This document shows positions 1-10,331 of a stretch of DNA of 64,000 nt, in pieces. Made by a program: the position numbers and the translations under genes. The stretch lies in the NCBI GenBank assembly GCA_033557465.1, contig CM066031.1, positions 1,072,741,640 to 1,072,805,639 on the forward strand, given 5' to 3'. A model generated the notes under the pieces. That model worked only from the letters and a program-made list of their open reading frames with translations, was not told where the DNA came from and did not search any database. Position 1 is the stretch's first letter, and each line of letters begins with the position of its first letter. The DNA comes from Ichthyophis bannanicus (taxonomy: Eukaryota > Chordata > Amphibia > Gymnophiona > Ichthyophiidae).

Positions 1-532
1 TTTTCTTTTTTATCACTTTTTGTTTCTTGTATTCTTTTATTCTTTTATTTGTTTCATTTTGCATAATTTATTTAAAACAAAATAAAGTGAAATGGAAAAA
101 AATGAATAGATAAATAAAAAGTTGATGTCATGTTTGGTCCATGTGCTACTGCCAAAACTCCATGCTGTCCCACTGGATGCCATAATTTCTCATCCCATTC
201 ATGGGATCAAAATGGGTAATGCAGGTATAACCTTAGTTATTAGGGGTGCGGAGGTAAAAAAAATTCCATTTTGTTGACTTCCTATGTTGTTTGCTGTTAT
301 TTTTTCATTTTTGTTTCATGTTTATCTAGCTTCATTTTGTTTTTGTATATTTTTATTTCAGTGAAATTTTGTTAGTTAAGAGGTAGATATGCCTGATTCC
401 CAAACAAAAGTGGTGAAAACTTATAAAGGTTTTCAGTTTTGCTAATAATTATCATGGGCTGGCCTCAACCAGTGACCATTGGGTTGAAAGAATGATAGTA
501 TCTTCCAGGAAGAGGTAATGTGTTTCTTAGGG
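1..532. other. AT-rich DNA, nothing recognised
   Basis: This stretch is AT-rich with T-rich runs. I see no reading frame, terminal repeat or RNA motif that I can support. Confidence 0.5.
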
Positions 533-1128
533 TGCTAGTTCTAGCCAATCTATTCTTAACTGTGTCTTATATTTCTAATGCTACTAGTTCCGCTTCATGG
601 CTGGCCAAAAGTTTGTCTGGTCTTGAGCTCTGTGGAAAACCTTTCCTGTATTTTTTGTCTTCAGACTCTATTGATTCCTGCTCTAGAGATTTAACCTAAG
701 GACTTACTGTATCTTGTGCTATATTCCTAACCAAGTACATTCTGGATACTCTTTTTATAATTTTTTCTTTGTTCAATTCTGGGACTTGCAATCCTGATCC
801 ATGTGTGAAGTCTCTATTTACTATTATACTATCAGAGATTTTACCAAGCTTAACTCAAATCTTGGTTGTCCAATTAATAATCACATTCTAAAATTCTACA
901 GTTTGGATATGGTATCACTGAAATCTTGGCACAAGAACATGGCAAATGAAAAGTCTTCAGAGTAAATGTCTAGAGCCAGGAATCAATAGGTTTAGAAGGC
1001 AAAAAATCTAGGAATGGATTTCTGCAGAGCTCAAGACCAGACAAACTTTGAGCCAGTGAAGAAACAGGAACTAACAATGCCAGAAATATAAGACACAGTT
1101 AAAGAATAGGTTGGCTAGAACCAGTGCT
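533..1128. repeat. Foldback (inverted) repeat
   Basis: Positions 533-690 reappear in inverted, diverged form at 966-1128. For example, GTTTGTCTGGTCTTGAGCTC in the left arm pairs with GAGCTCAAGACCAGACAAAC in the right arm. The spacer is about 275 bp. The arms differ by scattered substitutions and small indels, so this is an old foldback or MITE-like structure. I could not define terminal repeats or a target duplication. Confidence 0.75.
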
Positions 1129-1273
1129 ACATAAAAGATAAAATAATAATGAGAACCAAAGGCAAAACAGAACTAAAAAGCTGTAAGATCTTTATATATC
1201 AGCCCTTGGAACTTTGGGGGCAGCCTATGAGATTTTATGCCACGTTTCTATGGTTTACTGGACATGGAATTCT

Positions 1274-2887
1274 TTTTTTTTAAATTTTGTATTTATCATT
1301 TTACAAATATTCCAAGCAGAAACACTTATACAGAAATAAGAGAACAAGATTGATTCAAAAATCCACAGGAAAAAGCAAATAGAAGAAATCTGTGGTTTCT
1401 GTCATAGACAAAATCTCCATATCCTGCTCCCATCTCCAGCCCACAAAAAGAGAGGGGGACCACAAAGGAAACAAACTAAACCATTACTAACAAGAAAACA
1501 AACAGGTGTTTAACAAATAGCATAATTATGTGGTAGAGAAAGTGAGCGCCTCCAACCCAATGGGTCTATTTGAGTTCAGAAAGGCCAGCAGCTGGAAAGG
1601 CTATAAAAATAAAGACATTCGACTGAAATTTAACCATGCACTTGCATGGAAATTATGAGGAAAAAAAGAGCCCCCAGCTGCTGAACCCCCGGCGGAACAA
1701 AAGAAATTCCTTCCTTCTATGTTGTGTTTCTTTAGATAAATCAGGAAAAACCCGTTCTGCCAAACCCTTAAACAAGACAGCCCTTTTGCGAAAAAACATC
1801 TTGAAGAACCACTTTCAATCAGTAACAAGCGCAAATGTTACAAGCAGCATAGAATACCTTTTATATCAGAGGATTCCAAAATAGCTGACACATTTAAGGT
1901 GTCCGCCTGAGGAACCCCAAATATTCCCACACCATTCAAAACCTTTTACCTCCCAGGTAAATAATAAATTTTAGTCAAAGGAGGGTGGGATTCCCCCAGG
2001 ACATCCATTACTTCTGTTAGGTACATCTTAAACATTTCCCTAGCATTAATATGAGATTTAGGAACATCTATCAGAGGAAGATTTAAATATCTAGCAGAAT
2101 TTTCTAGCATTTCCATTCTAAACTTCATATTTAAAAAGTCCTTAACAGGCAAATCGACATGATTTTCCAGCAAAGTCACCTTAGACTGTAGTGTATTTGA
2201 GACAGTCTGTAAAGAAGAAATCTCTTCTGCATGCTTTTGGATTGCCAGAGAATTACCTTGAACTTGAGTGGACTGTGCAGAAAACTGAGATACAAAAGTT
2301 TCACCAAGCTTCATGATAGCAGACTAGATAGATTCCAATGGCGAGCAATTGTAAAAGCCATCAGAACTCCTGCTGCTCTAGCCCCCTCTCCTAAACTCAG
2401 CAGATCCATTGCCAATGAATCACTAGCAACTGGCACTACAGCCGGACTCTCACTTCCCCCTCAGCAGCTCGTTGCTAGGACGATGACCCGGAACAACTCT
2501 AACAGCAGTTTTTCCATGCCCCAGAGCCAGCCCTTTTGCAAGAACACTCTCACCTCTGTCGGAAGGGTTCATCTCCTTCAGGCTCTCAGGGCTAGATGTC
2601 GGCAATGCCACCTTAGGGGGTCTCCACTGAGACGCTGGTGAGATATCTGGCCGCAAGCTGGCTGCCAAGTCTCCTGACTCTGGCGAGCTTCTAGCGGGGC
2701 ACTGAGCTAATGTCAAAACCGCCTGCTGCTGTGACCAGACCACAAAGAAGTTCAAAGGACCTGAAGACACAGGTAATGAAGAGGAAGCTGCAGGGGCAGA
2801 GGAGGGCTTCTTGCCCATCCTAGCATTCCTCTTCCCCTTTAGAAGAGTTGGTCAGAGCCATAACACCTGTCGACCGCCATCTTAGAT
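1274..2887 (-). mobile_element. L1-like retrotransposon with ORF1 but no ORF2 (half-L1)
   Basis: The insertion lies on the minus strand. It is bounded by a perfect 13-bp target-site duplication, GACATGGAATTCT, at 1261-1273 and 2888-2900. The T run starting at 1274 is its poly(A) tail in reverse. Its 5' end at 2887 reads AAGATGGCGGTCGAC on the minus strand, resembling the start of L1 5' UTRs, which often carry a YY1-like AAGATGGC box. Between the ends there is only an ORF1-type frame and about 250 bp of 3' region. There is no room for, and no trace of, an endonuclease/RT ORF2. The copy appears to be a retroposed ORF1-only L1, comparable in layout to mammalian HAL1. Whether this is a family or a one-off deletion cannot be told from one copy. 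Confidence 0.85.
1530..2818 (-). pseudogene. L1 ORF1 protein remnant
   Basis: The frame begins with MGKKPSSAPAASSS at 2818 and runs open to 2450. It continues after stops and frameshifts in 2314-1946, which holds a coiled-coil-like stretch (about residues 1-60) followed by the segment REMFKMYLTEVMDVLGE. The latter matches the RNA-binding region typical of vertebrate L1 ORF1. Further C-terminal residues are read in 1834-1601 (GSFFPHNFHASAWLNF). L1 ORF1 is a trimeric RNA-binding chaperone that coats L1 RNA in cytoplasmic particles. Several stops make this copy inactive. The C-terminal limit near 1530 is approximate. Confidence 0.75.
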
Positions 2888-2900
2888 GACATGGAATTCT

Positions 2901-3345
2901 ATGGTATAACACTGTTGGCTTTGGGAGCAGGACAAAGGATTTTAAGAGTACCTTTGTAAAAGTAATTGGGGATGGTTCTCGGAGGCACTATTACCATGTA
3001 GGTGTGAGCAAAGTATAATGAATATTTAGGGCCTGATACTGATAGTTCCTGCATGGCACTGTTGAAGGAGTTAGGAAGCAAGCAATATAGGGTTTTTGTT
3101 GGGTATTCATCATGTGCTATCGCAATACCCTAAAGCTTCTCAGATGACATCAGGATGACTTGGCCTTGATAAATGTGTAAGGCAACCTTTCTTAAAGGAA
3201 AACTAAGCAAAACAGAAAACATTTCTATGGCTGAGGGCTGTGACATTAGGGAACCAGAACACAAAGGCATGTATAAATACCTAGGAAAAGATGAAGGAAC
3301 AGCAATCAAGTAAAAATTACTGAAAGAAAAGATCAGTAAAGAATA
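2901..3345. other. Unassigned stretch
   Basis: No supported frame or repeat is seen. The DNA lies between the L1 insertion and the Penelope-like coding remnant and could be decayed Penelope sequence. Confidence 0.3.
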
Positions 3346-3412
3346 TTACAGGAGATTAAAATTGTTTTGATAGTCAGCTTCGTATAGCGTACAGCAGGAG
3401 CTGTGCATAGCA

Positions 3413-3733
3413 GCTTTTGTTGTGTCTAGTTTAAAATGTCCGTGTTTGAAATTGTATATATGAAAGACAACTCTACCACTGAAGGTCAGATGGGCAGAAC
3501 ACAAATATAGTTTGTCCAAAGTGAAAGTGGAGACATTAATTAGACATTGTACATTGTTGAACCATACTTTTGAAGAGTTGTGCTGTATGGTGTTGGAGCA
3601 TGTGTCTTTAAATATATGTGGAGGAGATAGAGGACGTTTACTGTTGCAGCGTGAACAACAATGGATTTGTAGATTGGGCACGTTGGACCCTGATGGCTTG
3701 AATGATAAAATTGAGTGGACACTGTTTTTTTAA
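3413..3733 (+). pseudogene. Penelope-like GIY-YIG endonuclease C-terminus
   Basis: Reading the frame from 3413 gives the segment KCPCLKLYI, then an in-frame TGA, then KTTLPLKVRWAEHKYSL. This is the GIY-YIG core as seen in Penelope-like proteins (CPC..LYxGKTxxxLKxRxxEH). The stop stands where glycine is expected. The frame then continues to the family's usual end, with GGDRGRLLLQREQQWICRLG and a final LNDKIEWTLFF before the stop at 3733. In intact elements this domain nicks DNA to prime reverse transcription. This copy is inactive, with one visible stop and no RT. Confidence rests on the order of recognisable motifs. Confidence 0.72.
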
Positions 3734-3920
3734 ATATAATAATGTTTTTCAAACTAATAGTCTTTTGAGACTTTGGAGTTCTGCCTGGTTGGGCTGGGAG
3801 TTTAACCACACACATCGCTAGAACAGTTTTTTAACTTTTCATTGCTTATAGGGTTAAGTGTAAGTTGTGGATGGGTGAAAAAAGACATCAGCTGTGGCTA
3901 GTGATTTCATTGGTGGCTAA

Positions 3921-4049
3921 AGGGTCTGTTTACTAACCGGCGGTAGCAGACTCCATGCGATAATCAGAGCCGCGGCCCCATTGAAATCAATAGGGCCGTG
4001 GCTCCGATATCGCACAGAGTCCGCTACCGCCGGTTAGTAAACAGACCCC
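3921..4049. mobile_element. Palindromic Harbinger-type MITE
   Basis: This 129-bp near-perfect palindrome has ends AGGGTCTGTTTACTAACCGG and, inverted on the right, GGGGTCTGTTTACTAACCGG. It is flanked by the 3-bp duplication TAA (3918-3920 and 4050-4052). A 3-bp TWA duplication with G-rich ends containing TTTACTAA fits PIF/Harbinger MITEs. It carries no coding capacity. Confidence 0.8.
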
Positions 4050-4119
4050 TAAGTGTTTAAATAGTGCTATGTCAGATGCTGTAGTTACTTCCTTAGATTG
4101 TATTTGAGTATGCCATCGT

Positions 4120-4171
4120 AAACCCCTGAAGAAGCCTTCTTTAAGGAGAAACAGAGATCTTTGTTGGGTTT
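4120..4171 (+). ncRNA. Hammerhead-ribozyme-like motif of Penelope type
   Basis: The conserved core can be read directly. CTGAAGA lies at 4126-4132 and GAAAC at 4148-4152. Stem I is AAACCC (4120-4125) with GGGTTT (4166-4171). Stem II is CCTT with AAGG around a four-base loop. Stem III is ACAGA (4151-4155) with TTTGT (4160-4164), closing a short GATC loop. The base at the expected cleavage position is T4165 (GUU rather than the preferred GUC). Penelope-like elements are known to carry hammerheads with short stem III, and a GIY-YIG remnant lies just upstream. Activity is untested, and the GUU site may be weak. Confidence 0.65.
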
Positions 4172-4182
4172 GCTGATGACTG

Positions 4183-6279
4183 ATGAAAATTTTGGAGCCT
4201 TAAGAAAAGATAAGTACTAGAAAATACTCTTTTGCAAGCATCTCATTGTGATTATTACCATATAGCTTCTGTCTGATTGCAGAGCTTATGGGGGAGAAGT
4301 TCATGGCTCCGTTGTGAGTTAATGTTAAAGTTTTGATGAAAGTTGTGGTGTGCTTCATTTGTGAAGTAATTAAAGGACTTAAGGAGATACTAATAGATAT
4401 ATTTTAAATTAATGAATATGTAAGTAAACAATAAGTAAATAAATATAAAAAGATCTTGAAAAGTACTTTTTTAAATTGCATTAATTGAAATTGGATTGTA
4501 ATATGGAGGAGGTTTGGAGACCGGTGATGTGAGTATCTTGCTATCCGTTATGGTGACTAGTTTTACCATGTGAAGGGTTAATAGCCATCCTGAGGTCTTT
4601 CTCCGTATAATAAATAGCTTTGGGGTATTTTCAATAACAGAATGTTTAGCTACCATTAAAAAAATCTTTATAGTGATTAGTGTGGTGGGATGGATTAGGT
4701 AACTAAGATGTGTTATATTGTTGGATGTGCAAAACTAACCCATTTGGAGAAATTGCCCAGAGAGAGCATGGAGTATGGGCATGCACATCCAAAAGCAAAT
4801 TTGTCTCATGCTCATTTCAAATGAATTATTCCCAAGTTTTGGACATTTTGCATTTGTTTCATCTATTTGTTTTTTGCATGTGCACTGTGCATGAGGTAGA
4901 ACTTTTTCATATGTGCAAACTGATTGCATGTATATTAATTAATAGATATACATGTGCACTAGCAATTTGTGCACATTTTCATTTTTTAGGCACCCAAAGA
5001 AACCAACTAAGCTGTGATGAATATGCCCCTTACTTTGGAGTAAGCATCTGTTAGAACTGACTCGGTGTTGGAAAGCTGGCATAGGATTTGGAGAAGCAAT
5101 GACAAGTATTTGGAATTCTTGAAATGAGGTACCCAGCAGACTTTGGAGGCAAACATGTACTGCTTTGTTGGAAAGCACTTTAAGGCTTCTTGAGCAGGCA
5201 GAGTTGATTCTTCAAGACAGCATTATAGGAAAAAAGGACCTAAATGTTCAAAAGGTGATAAAGTATGAAATTAAATGGCTACAGGCAACTCTCATCATCA
5301 AACTTGGACAAGCTTTCAGCAAAACAGAAGGAATGAGTGATAACCTGTGAACCCATGTGGAAAAAGAAACAGCAAAAGCCAATAAAACTAAAATGACTCT
5401 TTACAGATAAGAAACTGCAAGAAAGCACAAAAGACATGGAGAGAACACAAAATGGACTGGGAAATAAAACATTATTCCAAGTCATGTGTAGACAAAGACC
5501 TGACACATCAGATGAACTGAAACCCAAGGAGGCGTGGTAAATAAGAACAGCATAGGACTGATTTGTAAAGATATAGCTGTTCACTAGAAGCTTAGGGAAA
5601 TATGGAAACACAGACCATTGCAGATTCTGTGGTGCAGACATGGAGATTCCTACTTTATCAGAAGGCCAATACACAGACAGGCAGAGTAAGTTACCACAGC
5701 ATGTAAACCAGAAACTTGACAAACAATATCACATTCTGGTACCGGAGAAACAAAGGAATCACAGTCCGAACAAATAGATTTTTATCTCACGCTACATTTC
5801 TCCATCGACAGATAAACAATCGTTAATACCCGAGAGCCAGGTAAAATGCAAGAATGTTTTTGCTTATACAATTATTACTCCTACGTGATTATTCCGCACC
5901 ACATGTGCAGAGGCAGAAAATCCCCAGATACCAAGAGATACAAAAAGAAGAAAATATAATAGTAGCTAAATGCAAAAATATTCCCAGCTGTTGTAAGTCC
6001 CTGTGGCCTGATTACAAATAGCTTTCGCAGTCAGCTCGATGCGCTACTCTGAGTTCCAGAAGAAGGCTGTCTTTGGCACAATGAAGAGCAGTTCTAAAAA
6101 ATGTGAGAGATTGAAATTGTACTCAGTGAGGGTAATTTTATAACAGCGTGCCTAGGAGAAGAGGTTAACCAGGCCTCTACAAAGTCAATTTTCTAAAGAC
6201 ATATAGGTAGCTTTTTGTCTTTATAATTACTTGCATAAGTGACACTGATCGCATCTTCAAAGCAAGTTGGAGAGCCCTA
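4183..6279. other. No gene recognised
   Basis: The short frames here do not resemble any protein I know. The interval is AT-rich. About 5735-5960 is less repetitive and keeps several CpG dinucleotides, so it may be non-repeat host sequence. Nothing else can be supported. Confidence 0.4.
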
Positions 6280-6420
6280 ACTGTTTAATCTTTTTCTCAC
6301 AGGGCTATCATTCCCTCCTTGTTATCATTTTAGTCACCCTTCTCTGTACCTTTTCAAGCTCTGCAATATCTTTTTTTATATACAGCAACATATGAAAACT
6401 GAATCAGAAATAGCTCCAAC
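6280..6420 (-). pseudogene. CR1-like RT C-terminal fragment
   Basis: The reverse strand encodes a degraded run with VQRRVTKMI preceded by a lysine-rich stretch. It matches the conserved block found after the RT domain in CR1-like LINE ORF2 (compare EKIQRRATKIV in the copy at 25.4 kb). It is short and carries stops. Confidence 0.5.
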
Positions 6421-6459
6421 ATGGTGATATAAAGGAGATGGGTGATGCTGAGGAAATCT

Positions 6460-6760
6460 ATACGGTTCAATATATTGTCTTTTTGTAGATGATACTTAGA
6501 TATGTAACAGGGCAGATATTTCAGTAGAAAAATTTGATGAATAACCTAAATGAGTGAGAGGAAGAATTTGGCAAAGTCATGCCCTCGAGGCACAGAAATC
6601 CAGAACAACACAATTACCCCAATACCAAATCACTCAGAGTGATCTGGTAAAAACAAGTATAATATTTACAAGCATTACAATGATATCCAATTACATGTTT
6701 GTATGGATCATGCTGGGAGAGGTGGTATTGTGGCGATCATGATTATTGAGTTTATTAAAA
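6460..6760 (+). pseudogene. CR1-like RT remnant (FxDDT block)
   Basis: The plus strand carries VDDT, a stop, then ICNRADIS, which resembles FADDTKICNRVD of the CR1 copy at 14.9 kb. Downstream the frame dissolves. It is probably a decayed CR1-like RT piece. The boundaries are soft. Confidence 0.4.
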
Positions 6761-7458
6761 TCCCAGGGGGACTTAAGTTTCTGAAAGTTAATTGGGAGGT
6801 GGAGGCATGTTTAAAGGTTTGGTCTAGGATGCTTAATAACCTTGCACCAGTGAACCCTCAGAGGCAAATTCTATAACATGCACGTCCGGTCCACAGACTC
6901 GTCTAAATTGAACCTAATTCTGCATCTGCGGGTCTAGAATCGGGGAGGTAGAAGTGCCTGCCACGGCACAAGCAAAGTACTAATCAGCCAACCCGTGCAC
7001 ACATCCAGTATGCAGCCCACACATGGGTTCATGCACAGACCATGCAATATAATGGAGAAACACATCCTCCGTCTATATTATGGGACATGAGTAAACATTT
7101 TGGACATCCCCACACCCATCGTATTCTGAAACATTGCACGTTTCACATCCTGCATGTCTCTGCAATGTACCCATGGACACCACACTTCCTTGGTAAAAGC
7201 ATGCATCTCCCAGGCTGCTCTTCACGCTGCTAGTAGTTTGCTGATGCATGCTAGATATAAATACTAAAAAAAAATGACTGCTGCTTCAACATAGACCATA
7301 TACCAGTCCTCTTTATACCCTGAAAAGTGCTAGGTAATCCCAGTGCTCCCTAATATGGTATAAGAGAATGTAAATATAAATATGTATGTCAGAACATACC
7401 TTGCATCAAATGGTACTTGGCATTATAAAATGGCCCCAGTGATTCCTGCTTTGGTAAT
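6761..7458. other. No gene recognised; left TSD of the hAT element
   Basis: The sequence is unassigned. At its end, TTGGTAAT (7451-7458) is the left copy of the 8-bp target duplication of the hAT element that follows. Confidence 0.4.
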
Positions 7459-7590
7459 CAGGGGCGGCCCAAGGGGGGTGCGGGGCCATGTGCGGAGACT
7501 CGGTGCAGGGACGCATTTGCATAAAGGGCCTCATTTGCATAAATATTTCCATAATCTTACCATACACTAACTTTTAGTAAACATGCCTCT

Positions 7591-9595
7591 TTTTTTTTTT
7601 TTAAGACGTTTATTTTCATTTTACAACAAACAAAAGTAACAACACACCAAAAGATACAAATACACACATACAATAAGAAAACAACCCCAAGTACCCCCCA
7701 CCCCTATGCTTCTTCTCTAAACTAATAAGAGTCATCACATAAGCGCTTACACACAACAGTTATTGTACAGCAAACAAGCAGAAATGGTATTGATGATACA
7801 GGCTGATCCTGTGGCAGAAATGTATACAAAGTAAACAGCCAAATGAGAGCAGTTAGCAGTTAGTACATAATCATGGAACACCTTCCTTTTATACAAGCAG
7901 TGAAGGGCTTGAGTGGAAGAGATTGACAGACGAGGTAGTTGCTCATAATTACAGTAAAATGGACATAATTCCACCAATCATTGAGGTTCAGATGGGAGCC
8001 AATTTCCAGTATTTCGTTATAAAGGAGATAGAAAATAGCTATGCCCAGTAAATGGGCCTCCTGAGAAAACACTAACTCAGAATAATCATGATTAAGAGAG
8101 CTAGGGATTGTCCCTCCTTGGAATGGACTATTGATGCCTGTTACAATCAGTAGTGATAACGTACATAAAGCAATGCCAAATAGTTAAACAATCTGAAAAA
8201 GAAACATAATAGCGCACAGAGGTACACAATGTCGCTCATAGTACCAGTAAATGACTGCAGAAACAACATGATAGGAATTAAACTAAGGAAAACCATGAAG
8301 CGCCCCTTATAACAAAATAAGCACCGGAGTGCCTAGAGAAGAAGCAAAACCCCAGAAATCACTGGCGGCCTGATGTCTGCGGGGAGAAACCCCAGAGAAG
8401 GCCTGAATTGATACATAAATCCTACAGTGCTATACAGGCTCCGAAGGCTCCGAAACTAACCAAGGATCTCATCGTGGAAAGAAAGGAGACCAATAAGGTA
8501 TATATAAAGAGAAAGAAAGTCCAGGCAGTCTCCGTTTCAGGCAGCAATCACCGCATCGGGCCATTCAAAATGGCGGACAGTTCCAGCGGATTCCATCCAA
8601 GCTGTTGGGTTAGCGCATCTGGTCTGCTTCTTTAGAAGCTAGAAATGTTGCTAGCAGATCAGGATCTTCGAAGGTACGAGTTTGGTTATGGAGAGTCACT
8701 CTAAGCTTCGCTGGATATAAGATGCCGAAGCGAGCCTGTAACTGTTGAAGTCGAGGTCGAAAAGCAAGGAGTCTCTTCCGACGGTCAGCTGTGGGCTTAG
8801 CCAGGTCAGGGAAGAAGGAGACTTTATGATTTTCAAACTCCAAATGACGATTCGCCCGGGCAGCATTTAGAATTTGCTCAACTTGCTGATATCTCAGTAG
8901 ACGAAAAATGATGGGCCGGGGGGTCGTCCGATTGAGCGCCATGCTGGTAGGAACACGGTGTGCTCGGTCAATTTCCAGATCTCTGTGAAAAGTAATCTTC
9001 AGCAAGGAGGGAAGAGTTTTGACCAGGAATTCTCTCATATCTCCTGCTTCCGCGCCCTCCGGTACACCAATGAGCCTGACATTGTTGCGACGGGCTCGAT
9101 TATTGCTATCCTCTAACTCTTTTTGTAGATTCTGTATCTGACGCTCAGCCTCATCCAGTTTCACCAAGCGCACCACGTGCGAGTCGAGGACCCCCGCCAT
9201 ATTGTCCTGCCGTAATGAAAGACCTTCAAAACGATCCTGAAGCACACCAAAATCTTCTCTCATGGCTCGGAGCGCTTCTCCGTTAGACTGCACCAGTTCC
9301 TTCACACCACGTATTTCCTCCAAGATCTCCTGTTGCATTTCGGGGTTATCCCGAAATGGCACCATCTTTTGTGGGGAAGGCAGCTCTGTCTTGGAACGTT
9401 TTCCGTGTGAAGAAGATGGAGATCCGAAGTCTAAGCGCGCTGGTTTATGGGCCGCCATCTCCCCCGAGGCACCCCGGTAAGTTCGGAGCAAAATATCAAG
9501 TTAATGTAGGTATTAAGTCAGGATTCTGAGTAGGCCCCTCGGGAGCTTCAGCGCAAAGCGTCTAACCCGCTGGACATCAGGCTCCGCCCCCAGTA
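7591..9595 (-). mobile_element. L1/Tx1-like retrotransposon with intact ORF1 and no ORF2
   Basis: A perfect 15-bp target-site duplication, AGTAAACATGCCTCT, lies at 7576-7590 and 9596-9610. The T run at 7591 is the reversed poly(A) tail. The element contains a 5' leader of about 140 bp, an intact ORF1, and about 1 kb of non-coding 3' sequence, with no endonuclease or RT. It interrupts hAT element A. The perfect duplication and open frame suggest a fairly recent insertion. It belongs to a different subfamily from the 1.3-2.9 kb copy, judging by the very different ORF1 proteins. Confidence 0.85.
8610..9458 (-). CDS. L1/Tx1-like ORF1 protein (RNA-binding, intact)
   Basis: Reading the minus strand from the ATG at 9458 (MAAHKPARLDFGSP) gives 282 codons without a stop. 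An upstream in-frame start at 9491 is possible, but the MAAHK start is better placed. A coiled coil covers about residues 45-120. It is followed by an RRM-like part starting at SNNRARRNNVRLIGVPEG. The C-terminal domain is marked by EIDRAHRVP, RPIIFRLLRYQQVEQIL and the basic stretch PTADRRKRL, then GILYPAKLRVTL. This order is that of L1 ORF1, a trimer that binds L1 RNA and has nucleic-acid chaperone activity. The element lacks ORF2, so it would need another L1 for movement. Confidence 0.85.
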   Translation of the reverse strand: MAAHKPARLDFGSPSSSHGKRSKTELPSPQKMVPFRDNPEMQQEILEEIRGVKELVQSNGEALRAMREDFGVLQDRFEGLSLRQDNMAGVLDSHVVRLVKLDEAERQIQNLQKELEDSNNRARRNNVRLIGVPEGAEAGDMREFLVKTLPSLLKITFHRDLEIDRAHRVPTSMALNRTTPRPIIFRLLRYQQVEQILNAARANRHLEFENHKVSFFPDLAKPTADRRKRLLAFRPRLQQLQARFGILYPAKLRVTLHNQTRTFEDPDLLATFLASKEADQMR

Positions 9596-10028
9596 AGTAA
9601 ACATGCCTCTTAATGAGTGTATGGATAAAGAAAGACTAAAAGATTTCTACATTACTATAATCCAGTGCCAACTGCCAGACACATTAGGAACTACTACAAA
9701 CATTTAGAACCCATAGCAAACCCGCCGTATCATAACAGCACTACCAGGACTCACAAAGCACCAGCACCTATCAAAAGGCAACACTGCAAATATTAAACCA
9801 ATACATTTCAGAGAATAACAATACATGACCTACTGGGGAAAGAGAACAAGTGACACTGTCAAATAGGAATTACATAAACAGAATACCTCAGCTCAGTTAC
9901 ACATGCAGAACATAGACCATCACCAAACAAGGAATCACAATTTAGAAACAGGAAGACAATAATTAAACTGGGAACCCCAAAAGCCAAACTTGGAATGTAC
10001 AACAACACTGTAGAAATAAAACTAGAAA
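9596..10028. other. Interior of hAT element A, non-coding
   Basis: This stretch repeats, inverted and with few changes, in element B at about 53460-53750. It has no frame that I can support. Confidence 0.6.
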
Positions 10029-10331
10029 TTAATTTCCTCTTGTACTAAACAAAGCGCAGATGTTAATGATGCACATTTCCCAGAGCTGACATATTCCAGT
10101 TAATAAATTAAAAATAAAGAGATATCTTTCTACCTTTTGTGCATTTTTTTTCAGCTGCAATTGCTCCAGCCACTTTCTTCTGGTTTCTTCGTGTCTTCTG
10201 CTAACTCTCCATCGTCTGCTGTCCATTTGTCCTTTCTTCTCTCTTCTAGTTTTTTTCCATTCTCTCTCTACATCTGCTTTAACATACTGATCTTTCTCCT
10301 TTGGCTCTTTTCTCATTCCTATTTCATCCAC
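10029..10331 (-). CDS. Small ORF conserved in both hAT copies, function unknown
   Basis: This is a 100-codon frame. Residues about 30-92, from KKGQMDSRRWRVSRRHEE through WLEQLQLKKNAQKVERYLF to CIINICAL, are nearly identical to the frame at 53245-53517 in element B. The differences are few and often conservative (R/K, E/D). The N-terminal part is very rich in Lys, Arg and Glu and probably helical. I do not recognise the family. It may be the remains of a transposase or accessory ORF, a captured exon fragment, or chance. The two copies are so similar at DNA level that conservation of the frame alone is weak evidence. Confidence 0.3.
   Translation of the reverse strand: MDEIGMRKEPKEKDQYVKADVEREWKKTRREKKGQMDSRRWRVSRRHEETRRKWLEQLQLKKNAQKVERYLFIFNLLTGICQLWEMCIINICALFSTRGN

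Larger units (their letters stand above)
3346..4182 (+). mobile_element. Penelope-like element, 3' portion
   Basis: A degraded GIY-YIG coding end (3413-3733) is followed by about 390 bp of 3' sequence and then by a hammerhead-ribozyme-like motif at 4120-4171. GIY-YIG endonucleases fused to RT, together with hammerhead motifs near the ends, are established hallmarks of Penelope-like retroelements. The RT part is absent (5' truncated or decayed beyond recognition). A Harbinger-type MITE sits inside at 3921-4049. The exact element ends are not visible. Confidence 0.7.

Noticed and set aside
5279..5722. 147-codon minus-strand frame, Phe/Ser/Leu-rich
   Set aside because: The hydrophobic run comes from AT-rich sequence. 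There is no initiation context, homologous motif or splice structure that I can support.
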